Assembly (NCBI GenBank): GCA_019114445.1
Contig: DXFL01000016.1
Location: 1 to 64,000, forward strand
Reading direction: 5' to 3'
From: Candidatus Barnesiella excrementigallinarum
Lineage (GTDB): Bacteria; Bacteroidota; Bacteroidia; Bacteroidales; Barnesiellaceae
Length of the DNA stretch: 64,000 bases
Position numbers and translations under genes: made by a program. The notes under the pieces are model-generated. The model saw nothing but the letters and a program-made list of their open reading frames with translations. It did not search any database and was not told the origin of the DNA. Positions 8,142 through 17,444 of this stretch are shown one piece after another. Within the stretch, counting starts at the first letter, position 1, and the number at the start of each line of letters is the position of its first letter.

Positions 8142-9763
8142 TTTTCTTCCATTTTATTCATTCCACATATCCCGCTGTATACCCATTGGGTATATTCACT
8201 CTCTCTCAATGCTTCGCCCCAAGCTACGGGGTACATTCCTTTCCACCGTTCGTTCAGGAATTTGGCTAAATCGGCTTTGGCTTGATGGGCGCAATTGTGG
8301 GCTTCGCTCAACAGTCCGGCTGCCCGGCAGGCGCAGAGTTCGCCTTGACAGGTTCCCATACCCACTCGGGTGCGATGGCGCAAATCTTCCATGTTGTGAA
8401 CATCGAGTTCTTTTAATGCATATTGCACTTCGCCTACCGATACGTCTTCGCATTCGCAAACCAAACTGTTGTCGAACTCGTTGTCCGAAGCGATTTTCGA
8501 AGCCATATCGCCGTGGCGACCTACGGTCGAACGTTTGATTCGGTTCGAAAGGTCGTATGTTTTTCCTTTGGGCAGCGGTTCTTCTCCGCGGGACCCCGGG
8601 AGCGGCTCGGACATCGTTACGCAAGCTTTGTCGATACCTAATTTTTTGCAAGCCAAATCGGTAGCCCATTCGGCCATTAAACGGTAGGTCATCAATTTCC
8701 CTCCGGTTATGGTTGCAAACCCCGATACTCCGTCGCGAGTTTCATGGTCGAGCAGGACAATGCCGCGGCTGATGTTTCGTCCCGAAGGATCGTTATCGGC
8801 AGCTACCAAAGGACGAACACCTGCGTATGCACGCAGAATGCGGGTCGTTGCCAATGCGGGGGCCAATTTCTGTCCTTCACGGAGCAGTAAGTCGACCTCT
8901 TCCGAGGTTACTCTCATGTTATCAACTTCGTCGAACCCGACATGGCTCGAAGTGGTTCCAATCAAACAGATGGTATCGCCGGGAACCAATATGTCGGCAT
9001 CGGCCGGTTTGCGACAGCGGTTGAGCACAATGTTGTTTACCCGATGTCCGAAAATCAGCAATGATCCTTTGGCAGGGTACATACCAACTTTTACACCGGC
9101 CATTTCGGCAATGCCGTGGCCCCAAATTCCGGCGGCATTGATGGTTAGAGGGGCATAATATTTATGGGTCTCTTTGGTTTTATGGTTGACAACCGTTATC
9201 CCTATTACACGGCCTTGCTCTTTGATAATCTCTATTACTTCGTGATAAACCAAAATTTTGGCGCCATGTGCTTTGGCGTCGATAATGTTGGCCAATGTCA
9301 GACGGAAAGGGTCGACGGAACCGTCGGGAACTTTGACGGCCCCAATTAGTGTGGGATTGACCGAGGGTTCTATGCGACGGGCTTCGGCAGGGTCGATTAT
9401 TTGTGCGTCAATTCCTGCTGCATGGCACGATTCGACAAATTTCGATTGAAAATTGATGTCATCTTCGGGGAGGGAAATAAACAATCCGTTGTTTTCTTCG
9501 ACGCAATGTTTGGCGATTTTTCGAAGAATCATATTTTCCTTGATACATTCGGCAGCCGATTCTTTGTCGGTTACTGCATAACGGGCACCGCTGTGAAGTA
9601 AACCGTGGTTGCGTCCGGTTGCGCCAGCTGCAAAGTCGAACCGCTCGACTAGCAACACTTTCATTCCGCGCAAAGCACAGTCGCGTGCAGTACCTGCACC
9701 TGTTATGCCGCCACCAATAACGATAACGTCAAATTCGTTGTTTTTGTCGTTGAAATCCTTCAT
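8138..9763 (-). CDS. glpA: Anaerobic glycerol-3-phosphate dehydrogenase, catalytic subunit A
   Basis: A 541-residue FAD-dependent catalytic subunit that oxidises G3P to DHAP; E. coli GlpA is 542. The FAD-binding motif GGGITGAG spans residues 17-24. The C-terminus carries a BFD-like [2Fe-2S] domain with C436, C438, C472 and C477. It is the first gene of the minus-strand glp unit, facing a DeoR-type regulator across 287 nt. A -7-like TATTTTTG lies at 9818-9825 on the minus strand. Expression under G3P control by that regulator is the natural inference. Confidence 0.95.
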   Translation of the reverse strand: MKDFNDKNNEFDVIVIGGGITGAGTARDCALRGMKVLLVERFDFAAGATGRNHGLLHSGARYAVTDKESAAECIKENMILRKIAKHCVEENNGLFISLPEDDINFQSKFVESCHAAGIDAQIIDPAEARRIEPSVNPTLIGAVKVPDGSVDPFRLTLANIIDAKAHGAKILVYHEVIEIIKEQGRVIGITVVNHKTKETHKYYAPLTINAAGIWGHGIAEMAGVKVGMYPAKGSLLIFGHRVNNIVLNRCRKPADADILVPGDTICLIGTTSSHVGFDEVDNMRVTSEEVDLLLREGQKLAPALATTRILRAYAGVRPLVAADNDPSGRNISRGIVLLDHETRDGVSGFATITGGKLMTYRLMAEWATDLACKKLGIDKACVTMSEPLPGSRGEEPLPKGKTYDLSNRIKRSTVGRHGDMASKIASDNEFDNSLVCECEDVSVGEVQYALKELDVHNMEDLRHRTRVGMGTCQGELCACRAAGLLSEAHNCAHQAKADLAKFLNERWKGMYPVAWGEALRESEYTQWVYSGICGMNKMEEK

Positions 9764-9803
9764 GGTTTTTATATAATCATCTTGTTGCTATAAAACTTTG
9801 TGT

Positions 9804-9940
9804 GTTTCATTGCGCAACAAAAATATGTAGTTTTTTTATATAAACGAAACTTTTGCGTAATATTTTTGTAATATAAGTGTAATATTTTTCGAAATGAAAC
9901 GTAAAAAGGCGGTTTTTATAGGAAAAATATGCTATGAAAC
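9804..9940. promoter_or_regulatory. glpA-glpR divergent control region with repeated RYGAAAC heptamers
   Basis: The 287-nt gap holds four copies of a heptamer: GTTTCAT at 9804-9810, ACGAAAC at 9844-9850, ATGAAAC at 9894-9900 and ATGAAAC at 9934-9940. The last three lie 50 and 40 bp apart, close to helical phasing. The first two flank the glpA -7 element at 9818-9825. They are candidate operators for the neighbouring DeoR-type repressor. The assignment is inferred from position and repetition only. Confidence 0.45.
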
Positions 9941-10050
9941 ATATAATATATCAAAAGCAAACTATATTATATTCAGTTCTTTTAACAGAAAAAAAGTCAC
10001 TTATTCTTTGGGATTAAAGTAACTTGCAAAAGAAATAAATAACCTTTATT

Positions 10051-10830
10051 ATGACAAAAGAAGAGAGACACGCCATTATTTTGGACTTGTTAATGCAGCA
10101 TAACTCTATCCTTGTTACAGAATTGGCCGATCACCTGAATGTTTCTTCGGTAACAATCCGAAAGGATTTAACCGATTTGGAAAAAGAAAAGAAGCTGTAT
10201 CGTAATCATGGGAAGGCTATTTTGATCAATCCATATATAAACGATCGAAACGTAAACGAAAAGGAAAAGTTTTATATCGAAGAAAAACGGCTTATCGGAA
10301 TGCAAGCCGCCAGTATGATTACAAAAAAGGATTCGATACTGATTGCTTCGGGAACGACTATGCATGCTTTGGCCCGATGTATTCAAACGACCGATAAGTT
10401 GACAGTCATTACTGCATCGCTTCAAGTGGCTCTTATTTTGTCGAAAGATAAAAATATAGATATCATTCAGTTAGGTGGAATCTTACGACATAGCAGTTTG
10501 TCGGTTGTCGGCAAGTATGCCGAAGCTGCACTATCCGATTTTTCGTGCAGTAAATTGTTTATCGGGGTAGATGGCATCGATTTGGATTTTGGAATTACAA
10601 CAACCGATATGATGGAGGCCAGTCTTAATAGAGTTATGATGCAGACGGCACAGAAGGTTATTGTTTTGGCCGATTCGTCGAAATTCGGGCGAAGGGGATT
10701 CAGTAAGATTTCCGATATGGAAGATATAGACCAAATTATTACCGATTCGAAAATTCCGCCTGCTACGGCTAAACGTATTGAGGAGATGGGTATTGTTCTT
10801 ACCATAGCCGAAGAGTCACATTCCCATTAA
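10051..10830 (+). CDS. glpR: DeoR/GlpR-family transcriptional regulator
   Basis: A 259-residue repressor with an N-terminal DeoR helix-turn-helix (residues about 6-57, including LNVSSVTIRKDL) and a C-terminal sugar-phosphate sensor domain with the family segments ASGTTMHALA and FIGVDGID. Diverging from glpA, it most likely represses the glp genes until G3P or a related phosphate ester binds. The symbol rests on context, since DeoR proteins for different sugars look alike. Its promoter is not obvious; the region upstream is very AT-rich. Confidence 0.8.
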   Translation: MTKEERHAIILDLLMQHNSILVTELADHLNVSSVTIRKDLTDLEKEKKLYRNHGKAILINPYINDRNVNEKEKFYIEEKRLIGMQAASMITKKDSILIASGTTMHALARCIQTTDKLTVITASLQVALILSKDKNIDIIQLGGILRHSSLSVVGKYAEAALSDFSCSKLFIGVDGIDLDFGITTTDMMEASLNRVMMQTAQKVIVLADSSKFGRRGFSKISDMEDIDQIITDSKIPPATAKRIEEMGIVLTIAEESHSH

Positions 10831-10893
10831 TACATTATTAATAATAAAGGTAAGCTTTTTTCTGCCTTCCTCTCTTTCGAAAAAAAGGTTTTA

Positions 10894-10915
10894 CGAAACA
10901 CGGTTTCGAGTTTTT
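10894..10915 (+). terminator. Probable glpR terminator
   Basis: CGAAAC, ACG loop, GTTTCG, then AGTTTTT. The stem is short, so confidence is moderate. Confidence 0.45.
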
Positions 10916-10990
10916 AGTCAAAAAAAACATTCGGCCGTGTTTTATTTTAAAGGTGTTGTCTATTTTTCGAAATGATTATGAGATAGAAAA

Positions 10991-11022
10991 TTGGCGATTT
11001 TGGTAGATTCTTTCTATTTTTG
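10991..11022 (+). promoter_or_regulatory. Bactofilin-copA promoter
   Basis: TTGG at 10991-10994, 20 nt, then TATTTTTG at 11015-11022. This leaves a leader of about 90 nt before the bactofilin ATG. Confidence 0.55.
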
Positions 11023-11117
11023 CAATGTGAGTATAAATTCTCTCTGTTTGAGCGGAGAAGGGTCGCAATTTGATTTTGGGGGAGATTCCCTTCGGAAAAT
11101 AAAACGAGATTGAGATT

Positions 11118-11483
11118 ATGGCAAAGGATAATAATTTTTCGGGGATGTCGCATAATGCGCTCACAGCCGAGACGACTATCGTAGGAAAGATTGTTTCGCA
11201 AAAAGATATTCGCATAGACGGTACGCTCGAAGGCCGTTTGGAGTGTCAGGGCAAGGTCGTTGTTGGTGAAACCGGTCGGGTGATAGGCGATGTGGTGGCT
11301 GTAAATGCCGAGGTTGTGGGCCGCATTACGGGTAATGTGATGGTGGCCGAGATGTTGGTGTTGAAAGCGACCTCTTCCATTGAGGGCGATATTCAAACTC
11401 GCCGGTTGGCTATTGAGCCGGGTGCCGTGTTGAACGGTAAGTGTACAATGCCGCAGTCTCTCGACGAAGGTGCCGACGCTTGA
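11118..11483 (+). CDS. Bactofilin, polymer-forming cytoskeletal protein
   Basis: A 121-residue bactofilin that self-assembles through a right-handed beta helix and typically scaffolds cell-wall enzymes or polarity factors at the membrane. The core (about residues 18-110) shows the usual repeated hydrophobic/glycine pattern, for example IRIDGTLEGRLECQGKVVVG. The N-terminal tail is short and hydrophilic with no membrane segment. It lies 80 nt before copA in the same direction and may share its transcript. No M23 peptidase gene, a common bactofilin partner, is adjacent. Confidence 0.9.
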   Translation: MAKDNNFSGMSHNALTAETTIVGKIVSQKDIRIDGTLEGRLECQGKVVVGETGRVIGDVVAVNAEVVGRITGNVMVAEMLVLKATSSIEGDIQTRRLAIEPGAVLNGKCTMPQSLDEGADA

Positions 11484-11563
11484 TTCCATATCCCATCGGA
11501 CGTTTGGTGAGCCAATTAGGGGCGTGGGTTGTTTAGGTTTTATTTCCGGTAACTATTGGACGT

Positions 11564-13723
11564 ATGGAGAAACAAGTAATTCCCGTATTGGAGATGAGTT
11601 GTGCCGTGTGTGCGGCTACGGTCGAGAAAACGGTCGGAGGATTGGCGGGAGTCGGTGAAGCGACGGTAAATTTTTCGGCCAATACTTTACAAGTGGTTTA
11701 TGATCCCCAAAAAATTTCGTTGACCGAGATACAGGCGGCAGTCCGTGCTGCCGGTTACGACTTGGTCATTTCGGAGAACGCCGAAGCCGATGCGGCTGAT
11801 GCAGAGCAGCGCAATTATAGAGCGTTGAAACGACGTACGGCAGGGGCTTGGATTTTTGGTATCCCGGTAATGGTGTTATCGATGATTTTTCACAATCCGT
11901 CTTCGGCCCTTGCATGGGTATTGATGGTATTGACGTTACCGGTGTTGTATTTAGGACGTTCGTTCTATGTTTCGGGGTGGAGGGCTGCCAAACGAGGACG
12001 AGCCAATATGGATACATTGGTAATGTTGAGTACGGCAGTGTCGTTTCTTTTCAGTTTATTTACTACAATATATCCTTCGTTTTGGAACTCTATGGGATTG
12101 ACACCTCACGTTTATTACGAGGCGGTGTCGATGATTATTGCTTTTGTGCTTACGGGTAAATTGTTGGAGGCTAGGGCTAAACAAAGCACCTCAGCTTCTA
12201 TTCGTTCGCTTATGGAGTTACAACCCGATACGGCCCGGTTGGTGGACGAAAAGGGGGAAGAACGTGATGTGCCGGTAGCCATGCTTCGGCTTGGCGATCG
12301 GGTGAGCGTGCGTCCCGGCGAGAAGATACCGGTCGATGGCATAGTGTGGGACGGTGGCTCTTTTGTAGATGAGAGCATGATTAGCGGAGAGTCGGAGGCC
12401 GTGGAAAAACAACCGGGAGACCGTGTGCTTGCCGGGACCCTGAATCAGCGAGGCGCATTTCTCTTGAAAGTGGAGGCATCGGGCAGCGATACGGTATTGG
12501 CTCGTATGGTGCGTATGGTACGGGAGGCTCAGGGGAGTAAGGCTCCTGTACAAGGTTTGGTCGATAAAGTGGCGGCTGTCTTTGTCCCGACGGTTATGGT
12601 GCTCTCGGTGTTTACGTTTGTCATTTGGCTTGTTGTTGCTGGCTGGGGTATGTTCCCTCATGCGTTATTGTCGGCGGTTTCGGTATTGGTTATCGCTTGC
12701 CCGTGTGCGCTTGGTTTGGCCACGCCCACAGCTTTGACGGTAGGAATCGGTAAAGGGGCACAACAACATATCCTTATTAAGGATGCTTTCGCATTGGAAA
12801 ATATGTGTCGGGTGAATGCTGTCGTATTGGATAAGACGGGCACGCTTACCGAGGGAGCTCCTCGGGTGGTGAGCGAGAAACTCTATCCCGATTTCGAACG
12901 CTATGCCCCGGTGTTGCTGGCGGCCGAGGTGCGTTCGGAACACCCGTTGGCTTTGTCGTTGGTCGAGCATTTGCGTCAAAAAGGGATTATACCCACCGAT
13001 ATATCGGCCTTCGAGAGTATTACGGGGAAAGGTGTGGTGTGTGAATATGGCGGTGCTCCATTTTGGATTGGAAACAAGGCGATGGCAGTCGAGCGGTTGA
13101 ACGGGGATACTGTTTTGCCCGATTCGTATACGGTCTATTTCGGGAACGCCCATTCCTTATTGGCAACTTTCGAAGTGAAAGATACTTTGAAACCTACATC
13201 GAAAGAGGCGGTGGCTCAGTTGAAACAGTGTGGTGTGGAGGTTTATATGCTTACCGGCGATAAAGAGTCGTCCGCTTTGGAGATTGCACAAGCGGCTGGT
13301 ATAGACCACTATCGCTGGAATGTGTTGCCCGACGACAAGGAACAGTTTGTCGTGAATCTGCAACAGCAGGGGAAATGTGTCGCCATGGTGGGTGACGGCA
13401 TTAACGATTCGCAAGCATTGGCCCGTGCCGACGTGAGCGTAGCAATGGGCAAGGGTACCGATGTGGCGATGGACGTGGCTATGGTGACTTTGATGAACTC
13501 GGATTTGACCCTTTTGCCGAAAACGGTAGCTTTGTCGCGTAAGACCGTTAGGATTATCCGTGAGAATCTTTTTTGGGCGTTTGGCTATAATGTGGTGTGT
13601 ATCCCGATTGCGGCCGGTGTATTGTTCCCTTTGGGAATTCTGCTTACCCCAATGTGGGCGAGTGCGGCGATGGCATTCAGTTCGGTGTCGGTTATACTCA
13701 ACAGCCTGCGGTTACGAAAATAA
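11564..13723 (+). CDS. copA: Copper-exporting P1B-type ATPase
   Basis: A 719-residue heavy-metal ATPase for copper efflux across the inner membrane. One N-terminal metal-binding domain carries MSCAVC (C13, C16). The transmembrane CPC motif is C379-P380-C381. The phosphorylation loop DKTGT has the acceptor D423, and the SEHPLA and GDGIND motifs follow. SGES stands where TGE is more common in the actuator domain. CPC argues for monovalent copper or silver rather than zinc. A CopZ-like protein follows 156 nt downstream. Confidence 0.93.
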   Translation: MEKQVIPVLEMSCAVCAATVEKTVGGLAGVGEATVNFSANTLQVVYDPQKISLTEIQAAVRAAGYDLVISENAEADAADAEQRNYRALKRRTAGAWIFGIPVMVLSMIFHNPSSALAWVLMVLTLPVLYLGRSFYVSGWRAAKRGRANMDTLVMLSTAVSFLFSLFTTIYPSFWNSMGLTPHVYYEAVSMIIAFVLTGKLLEARAKQSTSASIRSLMELQPDTARLVDEKGEERDVPVAMLRLGDRVSVRPGEKIPVDGIVWDGGSFVDESMISGESEAVEKQPGDRVLAGTLNQRGAFLLKVEASGSDTVLARMVRMVREAQGSKAPVQGLVDKVAAVFVPTVMVLSVFTFVIWLVVAGWGMFPHALLSAVSVLVIACPCALGLATPTALTVGIGKGAQQHILIKDAFALENMCRVNAVVLDKTGTLTEGAPRVVSEKLYPDFERYAPVLLAAEVRSEHPLALSLVEHLRQKGIIPTDISAFESITGKGVVCEYGGAPFWIGNKAMAVERLNGDTVLPDSYTVYFGNAHSLLATFEVKDTLKPTSKEAVAQLKQCGVEVYMLTGDKESSALEIAQAAGIDHYRWNVLPDDKEQFVVNLQQQGKCVAMVGDGINDSQALARADVSVAMGKGTDVAMDVAMVTLMNSDLTLLPKTVALSRKTVRIIRENLFWAFGYNVVCIPIAAGVLFPLGILLTPMWASAAMAFSSVSVILNSLRLRK

Positions 13724-13879
13724 TTCAGTTAATTATTCGTCGAGAACAAATGATCAATCTGTTATCCGACAGTATACGCGTAATTATTCCCGATGAGTTG
13801 ATTGATTCCCGGCTTAAAAAGTTTTAAAATCTGAATTTACTATTAATATATATGTATAATAAGATAAAATAAAAACGAG

Positions 13880-14080
13880 ATGATACAGGTAAAAACTTCG
13901 GCGAAATGTGCCGGTTGTGTGGCTAAGATAGCCGAGCAGTTGAATGTGTTTTTGGCACCCGAACAATGGAATTTGGATTTGTCGACCCCCGATAGAATTT
14001 TGACGGTTAACGCCGATGTGCCGGCCGAGAAGGTAGTCGAGGCGGTGCGTGCAGCCGGATTTAAAGCCGAATTATTGTAG
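13880..14080 (+). CDS. CopZ-like heavy-metal-associated domain protein
   Basis: A 66-residue single HMA domain protein with the metal-binding pair C10 and C13 in SAKCAGC, in place of the usual GMTCxxC. It ends VRAAGFKAELL, typical of HMA folds. Following copA, it probably hands copper to the ATPase in the cytoplasm (inference). The loop lacks the conserved methionine, so metal affinity may differ. Its 3' end overlaps the convergent phosphopantetheinyl transferase gene by 9 bp. Confidence 0.78.
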   Translation: MIQVKTSAKCAGCVAKIAEQLNVFLAPEQWNLDLSTPDRILTVNADVPAEKVVEAVRAAGFKAELL

Positions 14081-14719
14081 CGGAACGGCACATACCGCTA
14101 CAAAAGTATCGAAGATTCGATACCAAAGGGTGTATTCTTTGGCTGCGAGGGTGCGGCTTTCGCGAGCTGTAAACAAACCTTCGTTGCCCAAAGACGGAGG
14201 CGCCGATACGTGTAGGTGTTCCCGGAAGTCGATACCGCTCTCGGGTATGGCTTTAAAGAGCGCTTCTTTGGCCGACCAGCAAAGGTGGAGCCACTGGGCG
14301 TTTCGGAGGGCATCCGATGCGTATGCCGTAAGTTCTTTTGCGTTGAATACCCGTGGCGCTACTTTCCCCACTTTGTCGCCAAGCAGTTCGATGTCTATAC
14401 CTATGGGAACGGTCGGGTGGTAGGCTACGGCTACCCAGCCTTTCGTATGGGAGATAGATAGGTAGCCGGGGCGGTCGGTCATGTAGGGACTGCCTTCGGG
14501 TGTATATGCTATGCGGGCTTCGTGGGTCTCTTTTATTTTGTTTAGCAATAAGCGTGTAGCCGCCCGTTCGCAAAATCTTTTGCTCGAAGTTGTTTCGATT
14601 GCGATTCCGTTTCGTGCTTCTTCGGATAGTAAAGACGCAAGTTCCTGCTCATTTTCGGTGAGTTGCCATAGGGCAATGGTCGCTCCGAAAGCTGTTGATA
14701 TGTATTGGTGAAAAGGCAT
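14072..14719 (-). CDS. 4'-phosphopantetheinyl transferase, Sfp type
   Basis: A 215-residue transferase that moves phosphopantetheine from CoA to a serine of acyl- or peptidyl-carrier proteins. Hallmarks are the magnesium-binding GIDIE (D109, E111) and WSAKEALFK (W148, K151, E152). It is longer than AcpS-type holo-ACP synthase and resembles Sfp. It is the last gene of the ssb-gldE-gldD group and follows gldD with a single base between them. No PKS/NRPS genes are in the window, so its carrier protein is unknown. Confidence 0.88.
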   Translation of the reverse strand: MPFHQYISTAFGATIALWQLTENEQELASLLSEEARNGIAIETTSSKRFCERAATRLLLNKIKETHEARIAYTPEGSPYMTDRPGYLSISHTKGWVAVAYHPTVPIGIDIELLGDKVGKVAPRVFNAKELTAYASDALRNAQWLHLCWSAKEALFKAIPESGIDFREHLHVSAPPSLGNEGLFTARESRTLAAKEYTLWYRIFDTFVAVCAVPLQ

Positions 14720-14720
14720 T

Positions 14721-15341
14721 TTATCGGGCAGGGGTTTCTATGCTTTCGATCAAGTGAATAATCTCTTGGGTGAGGTAATCGACTACGGGAGCGATGGAGT
14801 CGCTTTTGCCGGGTTCGTCGAAATATAGCGCTCCTCTCAACAAATATCGGGTGCTGTCGGTCGCTACAAATTGGATTGGGGTTGCGCTTTCGGCCGAGAG
14901 GTCGTATAGGGTGGCGTAGATTTTTTGTTGGTCGTCTTCGTAGCTCCCGGCTCGTATGGCGTCGGGGCGTATGCTTTGCCGGTACACCAATTCTTTACTC
15001 TCGGCAAGCAATTGGTCGAGGTTGTTCCGCAAAAGATGGTAGCTGCAATAGAGGGTCGCTCTATACCGCGGGTAGCGAATATCAAGCCATAGCGCACTGT
15101 TTTTATGCTGTGAGGTGTCGTTACGAAGGACGACGGTAGCGCTATCGGAAACTTCGAATGAGATGAAGGGTTGCAGCAACGAGGTTCGCTGGTACGATTC
15201 GGGGTATGGATCTATGCGAAAGTAACCGTCGGGCAGCGGTGTGTATTTCCTGCGACAGGCCGAAAAAGTGGTACTTGCCACGATGAAAGCAAGCGCAGCA
15301 AGCAGAATTTTGTGCAGTTGGGTACTCTTGGGGTTGTTCAT
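14721..15341 (-). CDS. gldD: Gliding-motility-associated lipoprotein GldD
   Basis: A 206-residue lipoprotein with lipobox FSAC (C29). The mature protein starts RRKYTPLPDGYFRIDPY, the pattern of GldD. It is essential for gliding and T9SS-linked secretion in Flavobacterium johnsoniae, and is kept in many non-gliding Bacteroidales. The order ssb-gldE-gldD matches the Flavobacterium locus, which supports the call. It begins 12 nt after gldE and probably shares its transcript. What it does in a non-gliding cell is not evident from sequence. Confidence 0.85.
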   Translation of the reverse strand: MNNPKSTQLHKILLAALAFIVASTTFSACRRKYTPLPDGYFRIDPYPESYQRTSLLQPFISFEVSDSATVVLRNDTSQHKNSALWLDIRYPRYRATLYCSYHLLRNNLDQLLAESKELVYRQSIRPDAIRAGSYEDDQQKIYATLYDLSAESATPIQFVATDSTRYLLRGALYFDEPGKSDSIAPVVDYLTQEIIHLIESIETPAR

Positions 15342-15353
15342 GCTCCAACCTGT

Positions 15354-16673
15354 TTATTCGTCGGGTGTAGGTTCTATGGTGACTTTTACTTTCCCGATAC
15401 GCCGTTTGTCCAATTCGAGGACTAAAAATTTACATCTTCCGTAAACGATTTGTTCGTTTGTTTTCGGGAAATCTTCTTTGATGTCGAGGATCAATCCTGC
15501 CAAAGTTTCGGCATCCTCGGCTTTGTCGTCGAATTCAGCTTCGTTGAGCCCCGTGATCTTATAGAAATCGTTTAGGAGCGTTTTCCCTTCGAAGATATAG
15601 TTGTTCTCGTCGAGTTTGATGTAGTTTTTTTCCTCTTCGTCGTATTCGTCGCTGATATCGCCTACGATCTCTTCCAAAATATCTTCCATCGTAACGATTC
15701 CCGATGTGCCGCCAAACTCGTCGACGACGATAGCCATGTGGATTTTTTTCGTACGGAACTCTTCGAGCAGGTCGTCGATCATTTTGGTTTCGGGGACGAA
15801 GTAGGCTCGTCGCATGAGCTTACGCCAGTCGAACGAATCGTCCTGCCCGATGTAGGGCAACAGGTCTTTGCTGTAAATGATTCCTTTGATGTCGTCCTCG
15901 GTGGTGTCGTAGACGGGTAGTCGCGAGTATCCGGTTTCGATAATCGTGTCGAGTAATTTTTTGAAACTGGTACGGATTTCGATGTCGGTTATATCAACCC
16001 GGGCGGTCATTACTTCTTGTACCGTTTTTCCGCCGAATTTGATAATCCCTTCGAGCATCTCTTTTTCGTCGTTGGCTTCGACATTGGTCATTTCCAACGC
16101 TTGTGAAAGTTCGTTCATCGAAATGTTTGTACTCTTTCGGGAAATGCGTTTGTTGACAATGTTGGTCGAGTTTACCAAAATAAGGGCCATCGGAGAGAAT
16201 ATTTTTTCCAACAACGTAAGCCCTCGGTAGCTCCGTTTTACCCAGTCGATGGTTTTTTGGTTGGCATAGAATTTAGGAATCACTTCTCCGAACAAAAGTA
16301 ACAGAAAAGTCAACAGAATGGTTTGAAATATAAAATTCAACAATTCGCTGTGGAGGTGAAGAATTTCCGAGAAGAACAGATTACAAAGAATAACTACGGC
16401 TACATTTACCAAATTGTTGGTTATGAGTATGGTAGCCAAGAGGTGCTCGGGGCGTGCCAATAGTTTTTTGATAGATACGTTGGCAGGTGTGTCCTCTTCG
16501 AATTCTTGTAATTCTTCGGGCGACAGGGAGAAATAGGCGATTTCAGAAGCCGAAACGAATGCCGAAACGCACAAGAATAATGCGGCTAATATAATTGCCA
16601 AAATGGCTCCTCCCGAAGGAGGAGTGATTTCTATGACCGAACAGATGGCCGATAAATATGAGTCAGGATCCAA
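15354..16673 (-). CDS. gldE: GldE, CNNM/CorC-type membrane protein with CBS domains
   Basis: A 439-residue protein with an N-terminal DUF21 (CNNM) membrane domain (about residues 20-200, several helices), two CBS motifs (about 215-335) and a C-terminal CorC/HlyC transporter-associated domain (about 350-435). Such proteins resemble magnesium/cobalt efflux components. The tight pairing with gldD identifies it as GldE, which can functionally overlap with GldD in Flavobacterium. The FGGTSGIVTMEDILEEIVGD stretch marks the second CBS domain. Confidence 0.86.
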   Translation of the reverse strand: MDPDSYLSAICSVIEITPPSGGAILAIILAALFLCVSAFVSASEIAYFSLSPEELQEFEEDTPANVSIKKLLARPEHLLATILITNNLVNVAVVILCNLFFSEILHLHSELLNFIFQTILLTFLLLLFGEVIPKFYANQKTIDWVKRSYRGLTLLEKIFSPMALILVNSTNIVNKRISRKSTNISMNELSQALEMTNVEANDEKEMLEGIIKFGGKTVQEVMTARVDITDIEIRTSFKKLLDTIIETGYSRLPVYDTTEDDIKGIIYSKDLLPYIGQDDSFDWRKLMRRAYFVPETKMIDDLLEEFRTKKIHMAIVVDEFGGTSGIVTMEDILEEIVGDISDEYDEEEKNYIKLDENNYIFEGKTLLNDFYKITGLNEAEFDDKAEDAETLAGLILDIKEDFPKTNEQIVYGRCKFLVLELDKRRIGKVKVTIEPTPDE

Positions 16674-16802
16674 GAAATAATAAAATTAGTTAAACAATAG
16701 GCGCGGTTCAAATAGCTCTATTTGTCCGTATCTCCCTCTGTTTGTTTGAGAAAGGCTATACCGGGGCGCCTGTTAATTTTCTCGCAAAATTACAATATTA
16801 TA

Positions 16803-17258
16803 TTAGAATGGCAAATCGTCGTCGCTACTATTTTCGACGGGGGCTGTATATACCGTATTGCTCGGTCCGGGATTGTTTTGCGCCTGAGGAGCGGTAGGAG
16901 AGGGCGATACAGCCGATTGGCCATCTCGGCGTCCGAGCAGTTCCATATTATCGACATAAATTTCGGTCGTATAGCGGCGTATCTTGTTTTGGTCCTCCCA
17001 TGAACGCGTGCGGATTTTCCCCTCGATATAGAGTTGGGTGCCTTTGCGCACATATTTTTCGGCAACTTCGGCCAATCCTCGCCAAGCAACGATGTTGTGC
17101 CATTCGGTTTTGTCGGGTATTTGTATTCCATTTTGGGTTGTATAACCCCGTTCGGTGGTTGCTAAGGTAAAGTTGGCCACGCACACGTTGTTTTCGAGGT
17201 ATCGCACTTCGGGGTCTTTCCCTACGTTTCCTATTAAGATAACTTTATTTACAGACAT
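16803..17258 (-). CDS. ssb: Single-stranded DNA-binding protein
   Basis: A 151-residue SSB: an OB fold over residues 1-105 beginning MSVNKVILIGNVGKDPEVRY, a flexible Pro/Asn/Gln-rich linker, and the acidic tip DDDLPF that recruits repair and replication partners. It lies 129 nt upstream of gldE. In related genomes mutY often lies on the other side, but here an 800-nt gap does. Its promoter has a TATCTTTG -7 element at 17373-17380, giving a leader of about 100 nt. Confidence 0.96.
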   Translation of the reverse strand: MSVNKVILIGNVGKDPEVRYLENNVCVANFTLATTERGYTTQNGIQIPDKTEWHNIVAWRGLAEVAEKYVRKGTQLYIEGKIRTRSWEDQNKIRRYTTEIYVDNMELLGRRDGQSAVSPSPTAPQAQNNPGPSNTVYTAPVENSSDDDLPF

Positions 17259-17372
17259 GATAAATAATTGAAAATTAAGTTTTTATATAACGATGGAAGA
17301 ATGAGGGAGCACATGGGAACCGAAGTTCCTCAATTTGTCAAACCCAATTACATTCTATCTATCTTTCTTTTA

Positions 17373-17380
17373 CAAAGATA
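17373..17380 (-). promoter_or_regulatory. ssb -7 element
   Basis: TATCTTTG on the minus strand, about 115 nt before the ssb ATG. No clear -33 box was found at the right distance. Confidence 0.5.
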
Positions 17381-17444
17381 GTCAATTGGAGAGAAAATAA
17401 AAAGTTTGTTGGAATAAAGAGTGGGATAAATTATTGAAAGTAAA

